This document shows positions 16,535 through 25,095 of a DNA stretch of 52,456 nucleotides, piece by piece. This DNA is from an uncultured Eubacteriales bacterium (GTDB lineage Bacteria > Bacillota > Clostridia > Oscillospirales > Ruminococcaceae): assembly GCA_900314975.1 (NCBI GenBank), contig OMXI01000012.1:1-52456 (forward strand). The letters run 5' to 3'. A program made the translations under genes and the position numbers. Each line of letters starts with the position of its first letter. Position 1 is the stretch's first letter. The notes below the pieces were generated by a model. It did no database searches. It had not been told where the DNA came from and saw only the letters and a program-made list of their open reading frames with translations.

Positions 16535-16561
16535 TTAGCACTCGAGGCATAGGAGTGCTAA
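16535..16561 (+). promoter_or_regulatory. CIRCE operator (HrcA binding site)
   Basis: A perfect 9-9-9 inverted repeat: TTAGCACTC, nine nucleotides, GAGTGCTAA. It covers the expected transcription start, so bound HrcA would block the operon; heat inactivates HrcA and relieves it. Confidence 0.97.
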
Positions 16562-16604
16562 CACTTAAAACTAACGATTGCTAACAAAGTTAGAAGGTGA
16601 GCGA

Positions 16605-17645
16605 ATGGACGACAGAAAGCTGAAAATTCTAACGGCTGTCGTTGACGAGTATATCGTAACGGGCGAGCCTGTAGGCTCAAAGGCGATAATGAAACACGTC
16701 AAGGCATCATCGGCAACGATACGCAATGAAATGGCAGAGCTTGAAAAGCAGGGCTACCTTGAACAGCCGCATACATCAGCAGGGCGCGTACCGACCTACA
16801 ACGGCTACCGTCTGTATGTTGACAGACTTGTGCAGTCCGACCCGCTTTCAGCCGACGAGAAAAAAGAGCTTGACGATATGCTCGGTTCGAGCTTTATCTC
16901 CGAGGACGACCTTGTGGAGAGTGCATCGCTTGCGCTTTCACAGCTTACAAAGTGTGCAACCGTGGTTGCGGATTCTACCCCGAAATTCTCAATGATATCA
17001 AAGGTAGAGGTCGTTCCGACAGGCAAGAGAATGTACGTTATTTTAATGGTCACCTCAAGCGGTACGATAAGAAACAAAGCGTTCAGACTTGAATTCGACC
17101 TTGATAACGAGCAGCTTGAGTTTTTCAACAACTTTGTCAAGGAAAACCTTGACGGTCTGCCGCTCAGTGAGCTTTCTGACGAGTACGTTGATAAAATGGT
17201 TGCGGCTATGGGCGCGTATATGATGACACTTTCACCTATCTTCAGCGAGGTCATCAAAATGACCAAAGAGATGCGCTCGCAGGACGTAAAGGTCAAGGGT
17301 CATAAGAATCTGCTGACCTGCAAGGATTTCAACCAAAACGAGATAATCTCGTTCCTTGATGATGATAAGCAGCAGATATCCCAGTTTATCGACGAGACTT
17401 TTTCAGACCTGCACGTTATGTTCTCTGACGAAAAGGACGGATTTGTTATACACAACTCGTCCGTTATCACAGCACCGTATAAGAAAAACGGAAAAAACGC
17501 GGGTTCGCTCGGTCTTATCGGTCCGATGCGGCTTGACTATAAAAAATTTATTCCTTATCTTGAATACTTTACCGACAGGATAACGCAGATGCTGACAGAG
17601 CACAGCGCTGATGAACAGACGGATATAAGCGAGGATAATGAATAG
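16605..17645 (+). CDS. hrcA: Heat-inducible transcription repressor HrcA
   Basis: Represses class I heat-shock genes by binding CIRCE, which lies 44 nt upstream of its own start, and is itself kept active by GroEL. The 346-aa protein starts MDDRKLKILTAVVDEYI, with an N-terminal winged helix (PVGSKAI..., SSATIRNEMAELEKQGYL, QPHTSAGRVPT) and a long dimerisation and insert region, ending in an acidic tail. ATG 16605 with AAGGTGAG 5 nt before it is preferred to the TTG-initiated extension at 16578. It is the first gene of a four-gene heat-shock operon; grpE follows after 42 nt. Confidence 0.96.
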   Translation: MDDRKLKILTAVVDEYIVTGEPVGSKAIMKHVKASSATIRNEMAELEKQGYLEQPHTSAGRVPTYNGYRLYVDRLVQSDPLSADEKKELDDMLGSSFISEDDLVESASLALSQLTKCATVVADSTPKFSMISKVEVVPTGKRMYVILMVTSSGTIRNKAFRLEFDLDNEQLEFFNNFVKENLDGLPLSELSDEYVDKMVAAMGAYMMTLSPIFSEVIKMTKEMRSQDVKVKGHKNLLTCKDFNQNEIISFLDDDKQQISQFIDETFSDLHVMFSDEKDGFVIHNSSVITAPYKKNGKNAGSLGLIGPMRLDYKKFIPYLEYFTDRITQMLTEHSADEQTDISEDNE

Positions 17646-17687
17646 TACAGAAAGGCTGGCGACAAAACCTTGAGTAAGGAAAAAGAA

Positions 17688-18272
17688 ATGGAAAACGACA
17701 AAGAGCTTGAGCAGCAGGAAGCTGCTGAAGATACTGCCAAAGAGCAAGTGAGCGAGCAAAGCGGGGACGTTTCAGAGCAAGCTGCGCAGGAGGAAGAAAC
17801 TGCGGCGGAACAAGAAACGCAGCCCGAGCCTTCCGAGGAGGAAAAGCTGAAAAAAGAGCTTGAAGAAAGCAAGGATAAATACCTGCGGCTTATGGCTGAA
17901 TACGATAATTTCAGAAAGCGTTCAGCAAAGGAAAGATTAGAGCTTTCCGCAACGGTCAAGGGCAACACGATAGGCGAGATACTCCCCGTGTTTGACAACT
18001 TTGAAAGAGCGCTTGCCGCCGAGACGGAGGACACCAACTACAAGGCAGGTGTCGAGATGATCTTTAAGCAGTTCGGTGATATGCTCACCAAGCTCGGCGT
18101 TGAGATAATCGACCCGATAGGGCAGACATTTGACCCCAATATCGCTAACGCGGTCAACCAGATTGAAGACGAGAACCTCGGCGAAAACGAGGTCGCACAG
18201 GTCTTCCAGAAAGGCTACAAGATAGGCGATAAGGTAATAAGATACGCTATGGTAGTCGTAGCAAATCCATAA
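17688..18272 (+). CDS. grpE: Nucleotide exchange factor GrpE
   Basis: Releases ADP from DnaK in the Hsp70 cycle. A 194-aa protein with a Glu/Gln-rich disordered N-terminal third (residues 1-65), a long coiled-coil helix (KKELEESKDKYLRLMAEYDN followed by FRKRSAKER), and the C-terminal beta-domain (VGVEMIFKQF..., GQTFDPNIANAV, VFQKGYKIGDKVIRYA-type ending), as in the family. ATG 17688 has AAGGA 8 nt upstream; a TTG at 17670 would add MSKEKE but lacks a well-placed ribosome site. Second gene of the operon; dnaK follows after 45 nt. Confidence 0.95.
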   Translation: MENDKELEQQEAAEDTAKEQVSEQSGDVSEQAAQEEETAAEQETQPEPSEEEKLKKELEESKDKYLRLMAEYDNFRKRSAKERLELSATVKGNTIGEILPVFDNFERALAAETEDTNYKAGVEMIFKQFGDMLTKLGVEIIDPIGQTFDPNIANAVNQIEDENLGENEVAQVFQKGYKIGDKVIRYAMVVVANP

Positions 18273-18317
18273 ACACAGTTAACAATAAGTTTTAAATAAG
18301 GAAAGGAAGAATGACTT

Positions 18318-20180
18318 ATGGCAAAGATAATCGGTATCGACCTCGGTACAACAAACTCATGCGTAGCAGTTATGGAGGGCGGCGAGGCTGTCGTTATCCC
18401 TAACAGCGAGGGCGCAAGAACAACACCTTCGGTTGTCGGCGTATCAAAGAACGGCGACAGACTTGTAGGACAGGTAGCAAAAAGACAGGCAGTAACAAAC
18501 TTTGACAACACCGTTATCTCTATCAAGAGACATATGGGAAGCGATTTCAAGGCTAAAATGGGCGGCAAGGAGTATACTCCGCAGGAGATCTCCGCAATGA
18601 TACTCCAGAAGCTCAAGGCTGATGCAGAGGCTTACCTCGGCGAGAAGGTAACAGAGGCTGTTATCACAGTTCCTGCTTACTTTACTGACTCGCAGAGACA
18701 GGCTACAAAGGATGCCGGTCAGATCGCCGGACTTACAGTTAGGAGAATTATCAACGAGCCTACCGCAGCTGCACTTGCTTACGGAATCGATAAGGAAGAG
18801 GACCAGAAGGTAATGGTCTATGACCTCGGCGGCGGTACATTCGATGTATCTATCATCGAAATGGGCGACGGCGTTACAGAGGTTCTTGCAACAGCAGGAA
18901 ACAACAGACTCGGCGGCGACGACTTTGACCAGAGAATAATCGACTGGATGATAAAGGAGTTCAAGGCTGCTGAAGGCGTTGACCTTTCTAACGACAAAAT
19001 GGCTATGCAGAGACTTAAAGAGGCTGCTGAAAAGGCAAAGATAGAGCTTTCATCAACACCTAACTCTACAATCTCCCTGCCGTTCATCACAGCTGATGCA
19101 ACAGGTCCAAAGCACCTTGAACTGACACTTACTCAGGCTAAGTTCAATGAGATGACAGCAGACCTCGTTGAAGCTACAATGGGTCCTGTTCGTCAGGCAC
19201 TTGCAGATTCGGGTCTGTCGGCAAACGATCTTCAGAAAGTCCTCATGGTCGGCGGTTCTTCAAGAATTCCTGCCGTTCAGGAGGCAGTCAAGAAGTTCCT
19301 GGGCAAAGAGCCTTTCAAGGGCATCAACCCTGATGAATGTGTTGCACTCGGTGCTGCATACCAGGGCGGCATTCTCGGCGGCGACGTTAAGGAAGGTCTG
19401 CTGCTGCTGGACGTAACACCGCTGTCACTGGGTCTTGAAACAATGGGCGGCGTTTGCACAAAGCTTATTGAGAGAAATACAACTATCCCTACAAAGAAGT
19501 CGCAGATATTCTCAACCGCAGCTGATAACCAGACAGCTGTTGAGATCAACGTTTTGCAGGGTGAGCGTGAGTTCGCAAAGGACAACAAGCAGCTTGGTAT
19601 GTTCAAGCTCGACGGTATCGCTCCCGCACCTCGCGGCGTTCCGCAGATAGAGGTAACATTTGATATCGACGCAAACGGTATCGTTCATGTTTCCGCAAAG
19701 GATCTGGGTACAGGCAAGGAGCAGGATATCACGATCACATCCTCTACAAATATGTCCAAGGAGGACATCGACAAGGCAGTTAAGGAAGCAGAGGCTTTTG
19801 CTGCGGAGGATGCAAAGAAGAAGGAAGATGTTGACGCAAGAAACCAGGCTGACCAGATGTGCTTCCAGTGCGAAAAGGCACTCGGCGAGTTCGGTGACAA
19901 GGTAGACGCTGCCGACAAGAGCGAGTGTGAGGGCAAGATAAACGCACTTAAAGAGGCTCTCAAGGGCAGTGATATCGAGGCTATCAAGGCAAAGAACAAG
20001 GATCTTGAGGAGTGCTTCCAGAAGATAGCTACAAAGGTTTACCAGCAGGCAGGCGCACAGGCACAGGGCGCACAGGGTTTTGACCCGAGCAGCATGGGCA
20101 ATATGGGCGGCGCTGCACAGCAAAGCTCCAATAACGGCGGCGACGACGTTATCGACGCTGATTTCAAGGACGCTGAATAA
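18318..20180 (+). CDS. dnaK: Chaperone protein DnaK (Hsp70)
   Basis: The ATP-driven Hsp70 chaperone, 620 aa. The nucleotide-binding domain has phosphate-1 motif [12 protein letters not shown], phosphate-2 [10 protein letters not shown], and the adenosine motif VGGSSRIP. The hydrophobic interdomain linker is seen as [12 protein letters not shown], followed by the substrate-binding domain and helical lid. The C-terminus ends with a Gly/Ala/Gln-rich stretch and the acidic [10 protein letters not shown], typical of bacterial DnaK. The Gram-positive form lacks the 24-residue insert of proteobacterial DnaK near the N-terminus. Strong AAGGAAAG ribosome site. dnaJ follows after 98 nt that contain a stem-loop. 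Confidence 0.98.
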   Translation: MAKIIGIDLGTTNSCVAVMEGGEAVVIPNSEGARTTPSVVGVSKNGDRLVGQVAKRQAVTNFDNTVISIKRHMGSDFKAKMGGKEYTPQEISAMILQKLKADAEAYLGEKVTEAVITVPAYFTDSQRQATKDAGQIAGLTVRRIINEPTAAALAYGIDKEEDQKVMVYDLGGGTFDVSIIEMGDGVTEVLATAGNNRLGGDDFDQRIIDWMIKEFKAAEGVDLSNDKMAMQRLKEAAEKAKIELSSTPNSTISLPFITADATGPKHLELTLTQAKFNEMTADLVEATMGPVRQALADSGLSANDLQKVLMVGGSSRIPAVQEAVKKFLGKEPFKGINPDECVALGAAYQGGILGGDVKEGLLLLDVTPLSLGLETMGGVCTKLIERNTTIPTKKSQIFSTAADNQTAVEINVLQGEREFAKDNKQLGMFKLDGIAPAPRGVPQIEVTFDIDANGIVHVSAKDLGTGKEQDITITSSTNMSKEDIDKAVKEAEAFAAEDAKKKEDVDARNQADQMCFQCEKALGEFGDKVDAADKSECEGKINALKEALKGSDIEAIKAKNKDLEECFQKIATKVYQQAGAQAQGAQGFDPSSMGNMGGAAQQSSNNGGDDVIDADFKDAE

Positions 20181-20196
20181 TCGCATAAATGCATCG

Positions 20197-20222
20197 CCTC
20201 TGTCCGATAATTCGGGCAGAGG
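20197..20222 (+). other. Stem-loop in the dnaK-dnaJ intercistronic region
   Basis: CCTCTGTCCG and CGGGCAGAGG (20197-20206, 20213-20222) pair over 10 bp with one G-U or mismatch and a 6-nt loop. No T-run follows, so it is not an ordinary terminator; it may protect the upstream mRNA end or attenuate dnaJ. Confidence 0.6.
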
Positions 20223-20278
20223 TAGTGCTGTATTAAAGACAAATAAGGAGTTTGCTCTCTAAAACGGAGTGATGACAT

Positions 20279-21433
20279 ATGGCAGATAAAAGAGATTACT
20301 ATGAGGTGCTTGGCGTTTCAAAAAGCGCTTCGGATGATGAAATAAAAAAAGCGTTTCGTAAAATGGCAAAGCAGTACCACCCAGACCTTCACCCCGGCGA
20401 TAAGCAAGCAGAGGAGAAGTTCAAAGAGGTAAACGAGGCTTACGAGATACTTTCAAACCCCGAAAAGAAGTCAAGGTATGACCAGTTCGGCTTTGCGGGC
20501 GTTGACCCAAACTACGGCGCGAGTGCAGCAGGTGCAGGCGCAGGCGGCTTCGGCGGCTTTGGCGATATGGGAGATGTTTTCGATTCTATCTTCGGAGGCT
20601 TTGGCTTCGGCGGTGGTTCAAGAGCTTCGTCAAATCCTAACGCACCAAGGCGCGGCACGGATATAAGAGCAACTGCTAATATAGACTTTATGGAGGCTTG
20701 CAAGGGCAAGACCGTAAAGGTAAGAGTGAACAGAACGGTGCAGTGTGATGAATGTCACGGCAGCGGCGCAGCAGCTGGTTCGTCCACAAAGACCTGTCCG
20801 GAGTGTAACGGTAAAGGTCAGAAGGTAATTACGCAGCAGTCGCTTTTCGGAAGAGTACAGCAGGTTGTTACCTGCGACAGATGTAAGGGCAAGGGCAAGA
20901 TCGTTGATACGCCGTGCCGTAAGTGCGGCGGACAGGGTATGACCAAAAAAGCTGTCGACCTTGATGTTGATATCCCTGCAGGTATCGCAGACGGACAGAT
21001 GGTTCGCCTTGCAGGTGCAGGAAACGCAGGTACCAACGGCGGCTCAAACGGTGACCTGCTCGTGAGCATAAATGTTCGCCCCGACCCGATTTTCGAGCGT
21101 GACGGCTATGACGTGTGGACGGAGATACCGATAACCTACACACAGGCGGCACTTGGTGACGAGATAACCATACCGACTGTCGATGGCAAGGTAACGTATA
21201 CCGTTCCCGAGGGAACGCAGTCGGGTACAGTTTTCCGCTTAAGAGGAAAGGGCATACAGAAGGTTCACAGCACAAGCCACGGCGACCATTATGTAAGAGT
21301 CAATATCGAGGTGCCGAGAAATCTTTCAAAGGAGCAGAAAAACATTCTGCGTGACTATGAAAAAACGCTTTCCGATAAAAACTACGTAAAGCGCAAGAGT
21401 TTCTTTGACAAGCTTAAAGATAAGTTTTCATAA
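20279..21433 (+). CDS. dnaJ: Chaperone protein DnaJ
   Basis: Co-chaperone that delivers substrates to DnaK and stimulates its ATPase. The 384-aa type I J-protein has a J domain (1-70) with the HPD motif in YHPDLHPG, a Gly/Phe-rich region (about 78-120), a four-repeat zinc-finger domain ([32 protein letters not shown]), and the C-terminal substrate-binding domains. Last gene of the CIRCE operon, ended by a strong bidirectional terminator at 21438-21466. Confidence 0.98.
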   Translation: MADKRDYYEVLGVSKSASDDEIKKAFRKMAKQYHPDLHPGDKQAEEKFKEVNEAYEILSNPEKKSRYDQFGFAGVDPNYGASAAGAGAGGFGGFGDMGDVFDSIFGGFGFGGGSRASSNPNAPRRGTDIRATANIDFMEACKGKTVKVRVNRTVQCDECHGSGAAAGSSTKTCPECNGKGQKVITQQSLFGRVQQVVTCDRCKGKGKIVDTPCRKCGGQGMTKKAVDLDVDIPAGIADGQMVRLAGAGNAGTNGGSNGDLLVSINVRPDPIFERDGYDVWTEIPITYTQAALGDEITIPTVDGKVTYTVPEGTQSGTVFRLRGKGIQKVHSTSHGDHYVRVNIEVPRNLSKEQKNILRDYEKTLSDKNYVKRKSFFDKLKDKFS

Positions 21434-21437
21434 AAAT

Positions 21438-21466
21438 AGAGGATGCAGTTTTTGCATCCTCTTTTT
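21438..21466. terminator. Bidirectional terminator between dnaJ and the GNAT cassette
   Basis: A perfect 10-bp stem (21438-21447 with 21453-21462), 5-nt loop, T-run on the plus strand and A-run on the other side. It closes both convergent units. Confidence 0.9.
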
Positions 21467-21501
21467 CGTTTTGCTCTCTTCTTTCTTCTGTTCTTTAAAA
21501 G

Positions 21502-21957
21502 TCACAAACCCATTATATATATCTGACACGGGTTTGCCTCGTCCCAATAATTCGGCATTACCTCAAACTCTTTGAATCCGAGGCTTAAGTAAAACTTGTT
21601 GGTGCGGTCATAGTCCTCGTACATTCCCATTCTTACGGTCTTGACCTGCATAAAAGAGCAGCCTTGCTGTGCTGCCGCCTTCTTTGAAGCCTCAAACAGC
21701 TGTCTGCCCAAGCCTTTGCGGTGGTACTGCTTGAGTACACCCATTACGGCAAGCTCGACCGTGTCTTTGCCTGTTTGTTTCAGACAAAGGAAACCTACGG
21801 GTCTGTCGTTTTCAATTGCAGCGAAAAAAGGTTCGTGTGCACTTTGAGCAATAAACTGCTCTCTGCTTTGCTCTACCTCGAACCATTCGGGCAGCGCCTC
21901 AAGTATCTGTCTTGCGATTTGTTTTTTCTGCATTTGGTCAAAAATCTGTGTTATCAA
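21502..21957 (-). CDS. GNAT-family N-acetyltransferase
   Basis: A 151-aa acetyl-CoA-dependent acetyltransferase. The core GNAT motif A is visible as VMGVLKQYHRKGLGRQLFE (about 92-110, Q/R-x-x-G-x-G/A type), followed by the motif B region ending NKFYLSLGFKEFEV. The substrate is unknown. Start is TTG 21957, with the GGGAG ribosome site lying inside the last codons of the methyltransferase gene, only 1 nt apart, so the two are translationally coupled. It is the last gene of a six-gene minus-strand run that begins with the transglutaminase-like gene at 24902. Confidence 0.85.
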   Translation of the reverse strand: MITQIFDQMQKKQIARQILEALPEWFEVEQSREQFIAQSAHEPFFAAIENDRPVGFLCLKQTGKDTVELAVMGVLKQYHRKGLGRQLFEASKKAAAQQGCSFMQVKTVRMGMYEDYDRTNKFYLSLGFKEFEVMPNYWDEANPCQIYIMGL

Positions 21958-21958
21958 T

Positions 21959-22753
21959 TCAATCTCCCTTTAATGTCAGTTCTGCCAAAGCGACATAGTG
22001 CTGTATCTCAAACTGCTGGGGAGCCTCGTTCATAAGCATTTCCCAATGGTCCTTGTCCCACGCTTCGAGCTTTTCGCCCGAAAGGGAAGCGCCTACGCCG
22101 CGGCAGGCTCTTATGCGACCGTGCCAGCTTTCGCGTGTGAACTCAACGGGTACTCTGAACTGCTCTTCAAGTGTTATGTCGAAAAACTCGCTGTACTGCG
22201 GCGGTATCCACACAGGCTTAACCGTATCACCCGCGCCGTTCCAGTCGGGATTGTATTTGTGGATTATCTCCTCGCTCCTGCCCGCGATCTTGTCCTCAAA
22301 CGGCAGCCAGCCCATATATAGAATAAGGAATTTTCCGCCCGGCTTGAGTATTTTTGCGAGCTTTGGTGCAAGTATGTCGTGGTTTGGATACCATATGCAC
22401 TGACCGGCTGTAACGACGTCAAATGTGTTTTCAGGGTAGTCGATATCCTCTGCCTGACAGGTGTAAAACTCTATGTCCATACCTTGCTCTTTTGCAAGAA
22501 TTTTTGCCTGCTCTATCTGCTGCGCGGCAATATCCGTGCCTATCCACTTTGCACCGAAACGGTACATATAACGCGGCAGCACGCCCGTTCCCGTACCGAT
22601 ATCAAGCACGGTCTGACCCTTGACACACAGTCCTCTTTCAATTATCTTATCATAAAACTGCGGCGGATAGATATCTCTGAACTTTGCGTAGTCCTGCGAT
22701 GTCTTTCCCCAGTCAAACGGTTTTCCGCCGTCAATGTCGTTTATTTTCTGCAT
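21959..22753 (-). CDS. Class I SAM-dependent methyltransferase (UbiE-like)
   Basis: A 264-aa methyltransferase with the SAM-binding motif I VLDIGTGTGVLPRY (about 49-62), the acidic residue of motif II (WIGTDIAAQQIEQA), motif post-I (CQAEDIDYPENTFDVV) and LKPGGKFLI as motif III. The C-terminal ~90 residues (WIPPQYSEFFDITLEEQF..., WHGRIRACRGVGASL) form a separate part seen in Firmicute methyltransferases of unknown substrate. AGGGGAG precedes ATG 22753. It is coupled to the downstream GNAT gene and follows a small membrane-protein gene after 21 nt. Confidence 0.85.
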   Translation of the reverse strand: MQKINDIDGGKPFDWGKTSQDYAKFRDIYPPQFYDKIIERGLCVKGQTVLDIGTGTGVLPRYMYRFGAKWIGTDIAAQQIEQAKILAKEQGMDIEFYTCQAEDIDYPENTFDVVTAGQCIWYPNHDILAPKLAKILKPGGKFLILYMGWLPFEDKIAGRSEEIIHKYNPDWNGAGDTVKPVWIPPQYSEFFDITLEEQFRVPVEFTRESWHGRIRACRGVGASLSGEKLEAWDKDHWEMLMNEAPQQFEIQHYVALAELTLKGD

Positions 22754-22774
22754 CTTTTTCTCCCCTATAATTTA

Positions 22775-22957
22775 TTATTCAGGCTCTGCTGAATTTGAGC
22801 TTCTGCCTTTTTCGATAAAGCTCAAAAGTATACATACCGACATTACCGTCGTTGCCGCAATCAGTGCGATGCTGCTTTCAAATATCAGACTTATGACTGA
22901 CAGCACGAATGATACAGCTGTAAGTATACTTAAAACCTTTTCCTTTGTTACCCTCAT
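22775..22957 (-). CDS. Small membrane protein, 60 aa, two TM segments
   Basis: Starts MRVTKEKVLSILTAVSFV, with hydrophobic stretches at about residues 8-25 and 27-46 and a short charged C-terminal tail (EKGRSSNSAEPE). A hairpin-like two-TM topology is likely. ATG 22957 with GGGGGAAA upstream is preferred over a longer GTG/ATG-led reading that would overlap the neighbouring GNAT gene. No family recognised. Its place in the middle of a six-gene run suggests it belongs to that unit. Confidence 0.6.
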   Translation of the reverse strand: MRVTKEKVLSILTAVSFVLSVISLIFESSIALIAATTVMSVCILLSFIEKGRSSNSAEPE

Positions 22958-22994
22958 TTTTTGTTTCCCCCTGCAATTCTCACCCTTGGCTCCG

Positions 22995-23513
22995 TCAGGC
23001 GTACAGCTCAAATGTCATTTCTTTTCTTATCTCGCTGCTGCCTTTATTTTTTCGTCCGTTTGCACAGCCTATGCAGAAAAATCCGAGCTTGCTCATAACG
23101 TTCTGGCTTGCTCTGTTCTCCCAGTCGCAGTGCGCAATAAAGTGCCTTATGCAAAGCTGATGCTCCGCAAAGTCTATCACAGCGCCAGCCGCTTCGGTGG
23201 CATACCCCTTGCCGTGATAGTGTCTGTCAAGTATCCAGCCAAGCTCCGCCGTATCTTTTGCACTGCGCAGATATACCCCTATACCGCCGATGTGCCTGCC
23301 GTCTGCTATCACCGCAAACTCGTAATAGTCAGGCTTTTGCTTGTGCCACTGCTGCTGGCATTGTTCAAGGAACTCTCTTGTTTCCTCGATATTATCATTG
23401 GGCAAATACATCATATATTTTGTATTGTCTTTGTCCGATGAATATGCATGTGTTGTTTCAAGATCCTGCATACATATTGGACGCAGGAGCAGTCTTTGTG
23501 TCCTGATTTCCAA
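22995..23513 (-). CDS. GNAT acetyltransferase, RimJ/RimL type
   Basis: A 172-aa acetyltransferase of the RimJ/RimL subtype, which acetylates protein N-termini or small molecules. The family opening RTQRLLLRP (4-12) is clear, as is the acetyl-CoA motif LDRHYHGKGYATEAAGAV (about 93-110) and the closing NVMSKLGF. Substrate unknown. Start TTG 23513 with AAGGGG upstream. It lies 46 nt after the TetR gene without a visible terminator or promoter between, consistent with co-transcription. Confidence 0.85.
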   Translation of the reverse strand: MEIRTQRLLLRPICMQDLETTHAYSSDKDNTKYMMYLPNDNIEETREFLEQCQQQWHKQKPDYYEFAVIADGRHIGGIGVYLRSAKDTAELGWILDRHYHGKGYATEAAGAVIDFAEHQLCIRHFIAHCDWENRASQNVMSKLGFFCIGCANGRKNKGSSEIRKEMTFELYA

Positions 23514-23559
23514 TTTGGTTACCCCTTAATTTCTACTTGTTTTTTGTTTTATTCCAGCT

Positions 23560-24183
23560 CTATTTCAGCGAAAGCTGTGTGAATATCCTGTCTTTATCAA
23601 AATCCCCGTCTATAAAACCGGGTATATCTTTTATTGCCTTGTATGTTGCAAGGCTCGTCTGTGTCAGTATAAGAAGCATTTCCTCGTCTGTATATGTACA
23701 GTTGCCCGTAACAATAAGTGTCGCAAAGCTCAATGACATCAGCCATAGATTCCTGTAATAGCATTCTGCGGTGTGCTTGTCAACATTGTATATCTTCATT
23801 ACCGATTCAACAACAAGCGACAGCGTAAATTTAAACTCGTCGTAAGCGTGTTTTCTGCCGTCGGGCGTAGTCTTGAAAAACAGCATTTTGAAAAGCTCTG
23901 GTTCGTTCTTTGCAAGAATAAGGAACTGATGACCTACACCCAGAAACGGGATCTTTTCGTCAAGTCCCTGCAAAATGTACTCGTGATAAAGCTCTCTTGC
24001 GCGGACAAGCACATCATCCTTAATGCTGTTTATCGTGTCAAAATACGTGAAGATCGGGTGAGTAGAGACCCCGAGCGCCGCTGCAATGCTTCTTGCGGTA
24101 ACAGCGTCTATTCCGCTGTTTCTTGTTATCTCCATCGCAGCGTCAAGTATCTGTTCCCTGGTCACTATTTTCTTCGGCGGCAT
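23560..24183 (-). CDS. TetR-family transcriptional regulator
   Basis: A 207-aa repressor-type protein. The N-terminal DNA-binding domain (about 8-55) has the TetR pattern TREQILDAAMEITRNSGIDA, then TARSIAAALGVSTHPIFTYF as the helix-turn-helix. The C-terminal ligand-binding half (60-207) is variable and gives no hint of the ligand. AAGGAG precedes ATG 24183. The gene is second in a six-gene run, 20 nt behind the transglutaminase-like gene. The shared promoter region carries two inverted repeats (24960-24985) suitable as its operator, so the cassette is probably self-repressed. Confidence 0.88.
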   Translation of the reverse strand: MPPKKIVTREQILDAAMEITRNSGIDAVTARSIAAALGVSTHPIFTYFDTINSIKDDVLVRARELYHEYILQGLDEKIPFLGVGHQFLILAKNEPELFKMLFFKTTPDGRKHAYDEFKFTLSLVVESVMKIYNVDKHTAECYYRNLWLMSLSFATLIVTGNCTYTDEEMLLILTQTSLATYKAIKDIPGFIDGDFDKDRIFTQLSLK

Positions 24184-24203
24184 AGATTTCTCCTTGTCTT
24201 TTG

Positions 24204-24902
24204 TTATGAATTTCTAATCTTTTTAACGTTTCTGTTCATTAAGTGTCTTCCAAGATGCCTGTACGCAAATACCTTTAGCGGCGACAGTTCCTGTCCGTGC
24301 TCTTTCAAAAGCTCGTCAGGGGAGTCGTAAATTCCGAAATCCCGGTTTATACCCTCGCTTTGTATATATGTGTCGTTCATATCAAAGTCTGTAACGGGAT
24401 TTTTGAAATCCTTGACCGCTACACCGTAGCCAAAGAACGCACCGCTGCATCTGCTGAATTTTCTTTGCAGCTTTGTCAGATACTCGTTATCGAGTATGAA
24501 CGCTTCAAGCTCAAACCACCTGCCGTCAAGCATTACCTCGACCCAGCTGTGAAAAACGTTCTTTGGAGCGTTATTGTAAACAAAGCCTGTCATTGCGCCC
24601 TTTTGCAGCTTTTTGTCTATCGTGAAGCCGTGTATGCGGCAGGGAATACCGCAGCAGCGCAAAAGCGCCATAAAGAGCGTACCCTTTGTGTTGCACTGCC
24701 CGTAGCCGTCTGAAAGGACCTTTGTAGCGCAAATGCTGTCGTCGGTATTATAACCGAACTTTATTTCATCTCTGACGAAATTATAAATCGCTTTAACGCG
24801 CTCTTTTTCGTCAAGAGCCTTCCAGTTTCTTTTCTTTATCAGTTTCTGTATAGGTGCGCTCGAGTAGTCGAGCATTGGTGTTTCCATCAAATATTTCTGC
24901 AT
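24204..24902 (-). CDS. Transglutaminase-like (papain-fold) protein
   Basis: A 232-aa protein of the transglutaminase-like cysteine peptidase superfamily. The Cys-His pair is clear: GYGQCNTKG (Cys 70) and VFHSWVEV (His 118). At the third catalytic position, usually Asp, the sequence reads WFELEAF, suggesting Glu 133. No signal peptide is seen, so it should be cytosolic, acting as a peptidase or amidase rather than a cross-linker. AGGAG site before ATG 24902. It is the first gene of the six-gene TetR-associated run and closest to the promoter. The physiological substrate is unknown. Confidence 0.75.
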   Translation of the reverse strand: MQKYLMETPMLDYSSAPIQKLIKKRNWKALDEKERVKAIYNFVRDEIKFGYNTDDSICATKVLSDGYGQCNTKGTLFMALLRCCGIPCRIHGFTIDKKLQKGAMTGFVYNNAPKNVFHSWVEVMLDGRWFELEAFILDNEYLTKLQRKFSRCSGAFFGYGVAVKDFKNPVTDFDMNDTYIQSEGINRDFGIYDSPDELLKEHGQELSPLKVFAYRHLGRHLMNRNVKKIRNS

Positions 24903-24959
24903 CTTGTTTTTCTCCTCTTGTTCTTTGACATACTATGCAAGTGAAGTAAAATAATGCAT

Positions 24960-24985
24960 AACAATTGTTGTGTAACGCCTGTTAC
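24960..24985. promoter_or_regulatory. Candidate TetR operator (two inverted repeats)
   Basis: The perfect palindrome AACAATTGTT (24960-24969) is followed 2 nt later by GTAAC-GCCT-GTTAC (24972-24985). Both lie in the leader just downstream of the promoter. Confidence 0.45.
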
Positions 24986-24996
24986 CATACAAGCAC

Positions 24997-25026
24997 AATA
25001 TATCATAATAATATAGTATCTGTCAA
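24997..25026 (-). promoter_or_regulatory. Promoter of the transglutaminase-TetR cassette
   Basis: On the minus strand TTGACA (25026-25021), 18-nt spacer, TATATT (25002-24997). Confidence 0.7.
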
Positions 25027-25032
25027 TGCTTT

Positions 25033-25075
25033 TCACCAAAAACTCACGAAACTTTCATTTTAGTCCCGTGAGTTT
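25033..25075 (-). terminator. Terminator after the metal-efflux operon
   Basis: A 9-bp stem AAACTCACG with CGTGAGTTT (25040-25048, 25067-25075), 18-nt loop, continuing into TTTTGG on the minus strand. It sits just before the neighbouring promoter at 25026. Confidence 0.65.
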
Positions 25076-25095
25076 AAAATTGCTTTAAATTTTCT

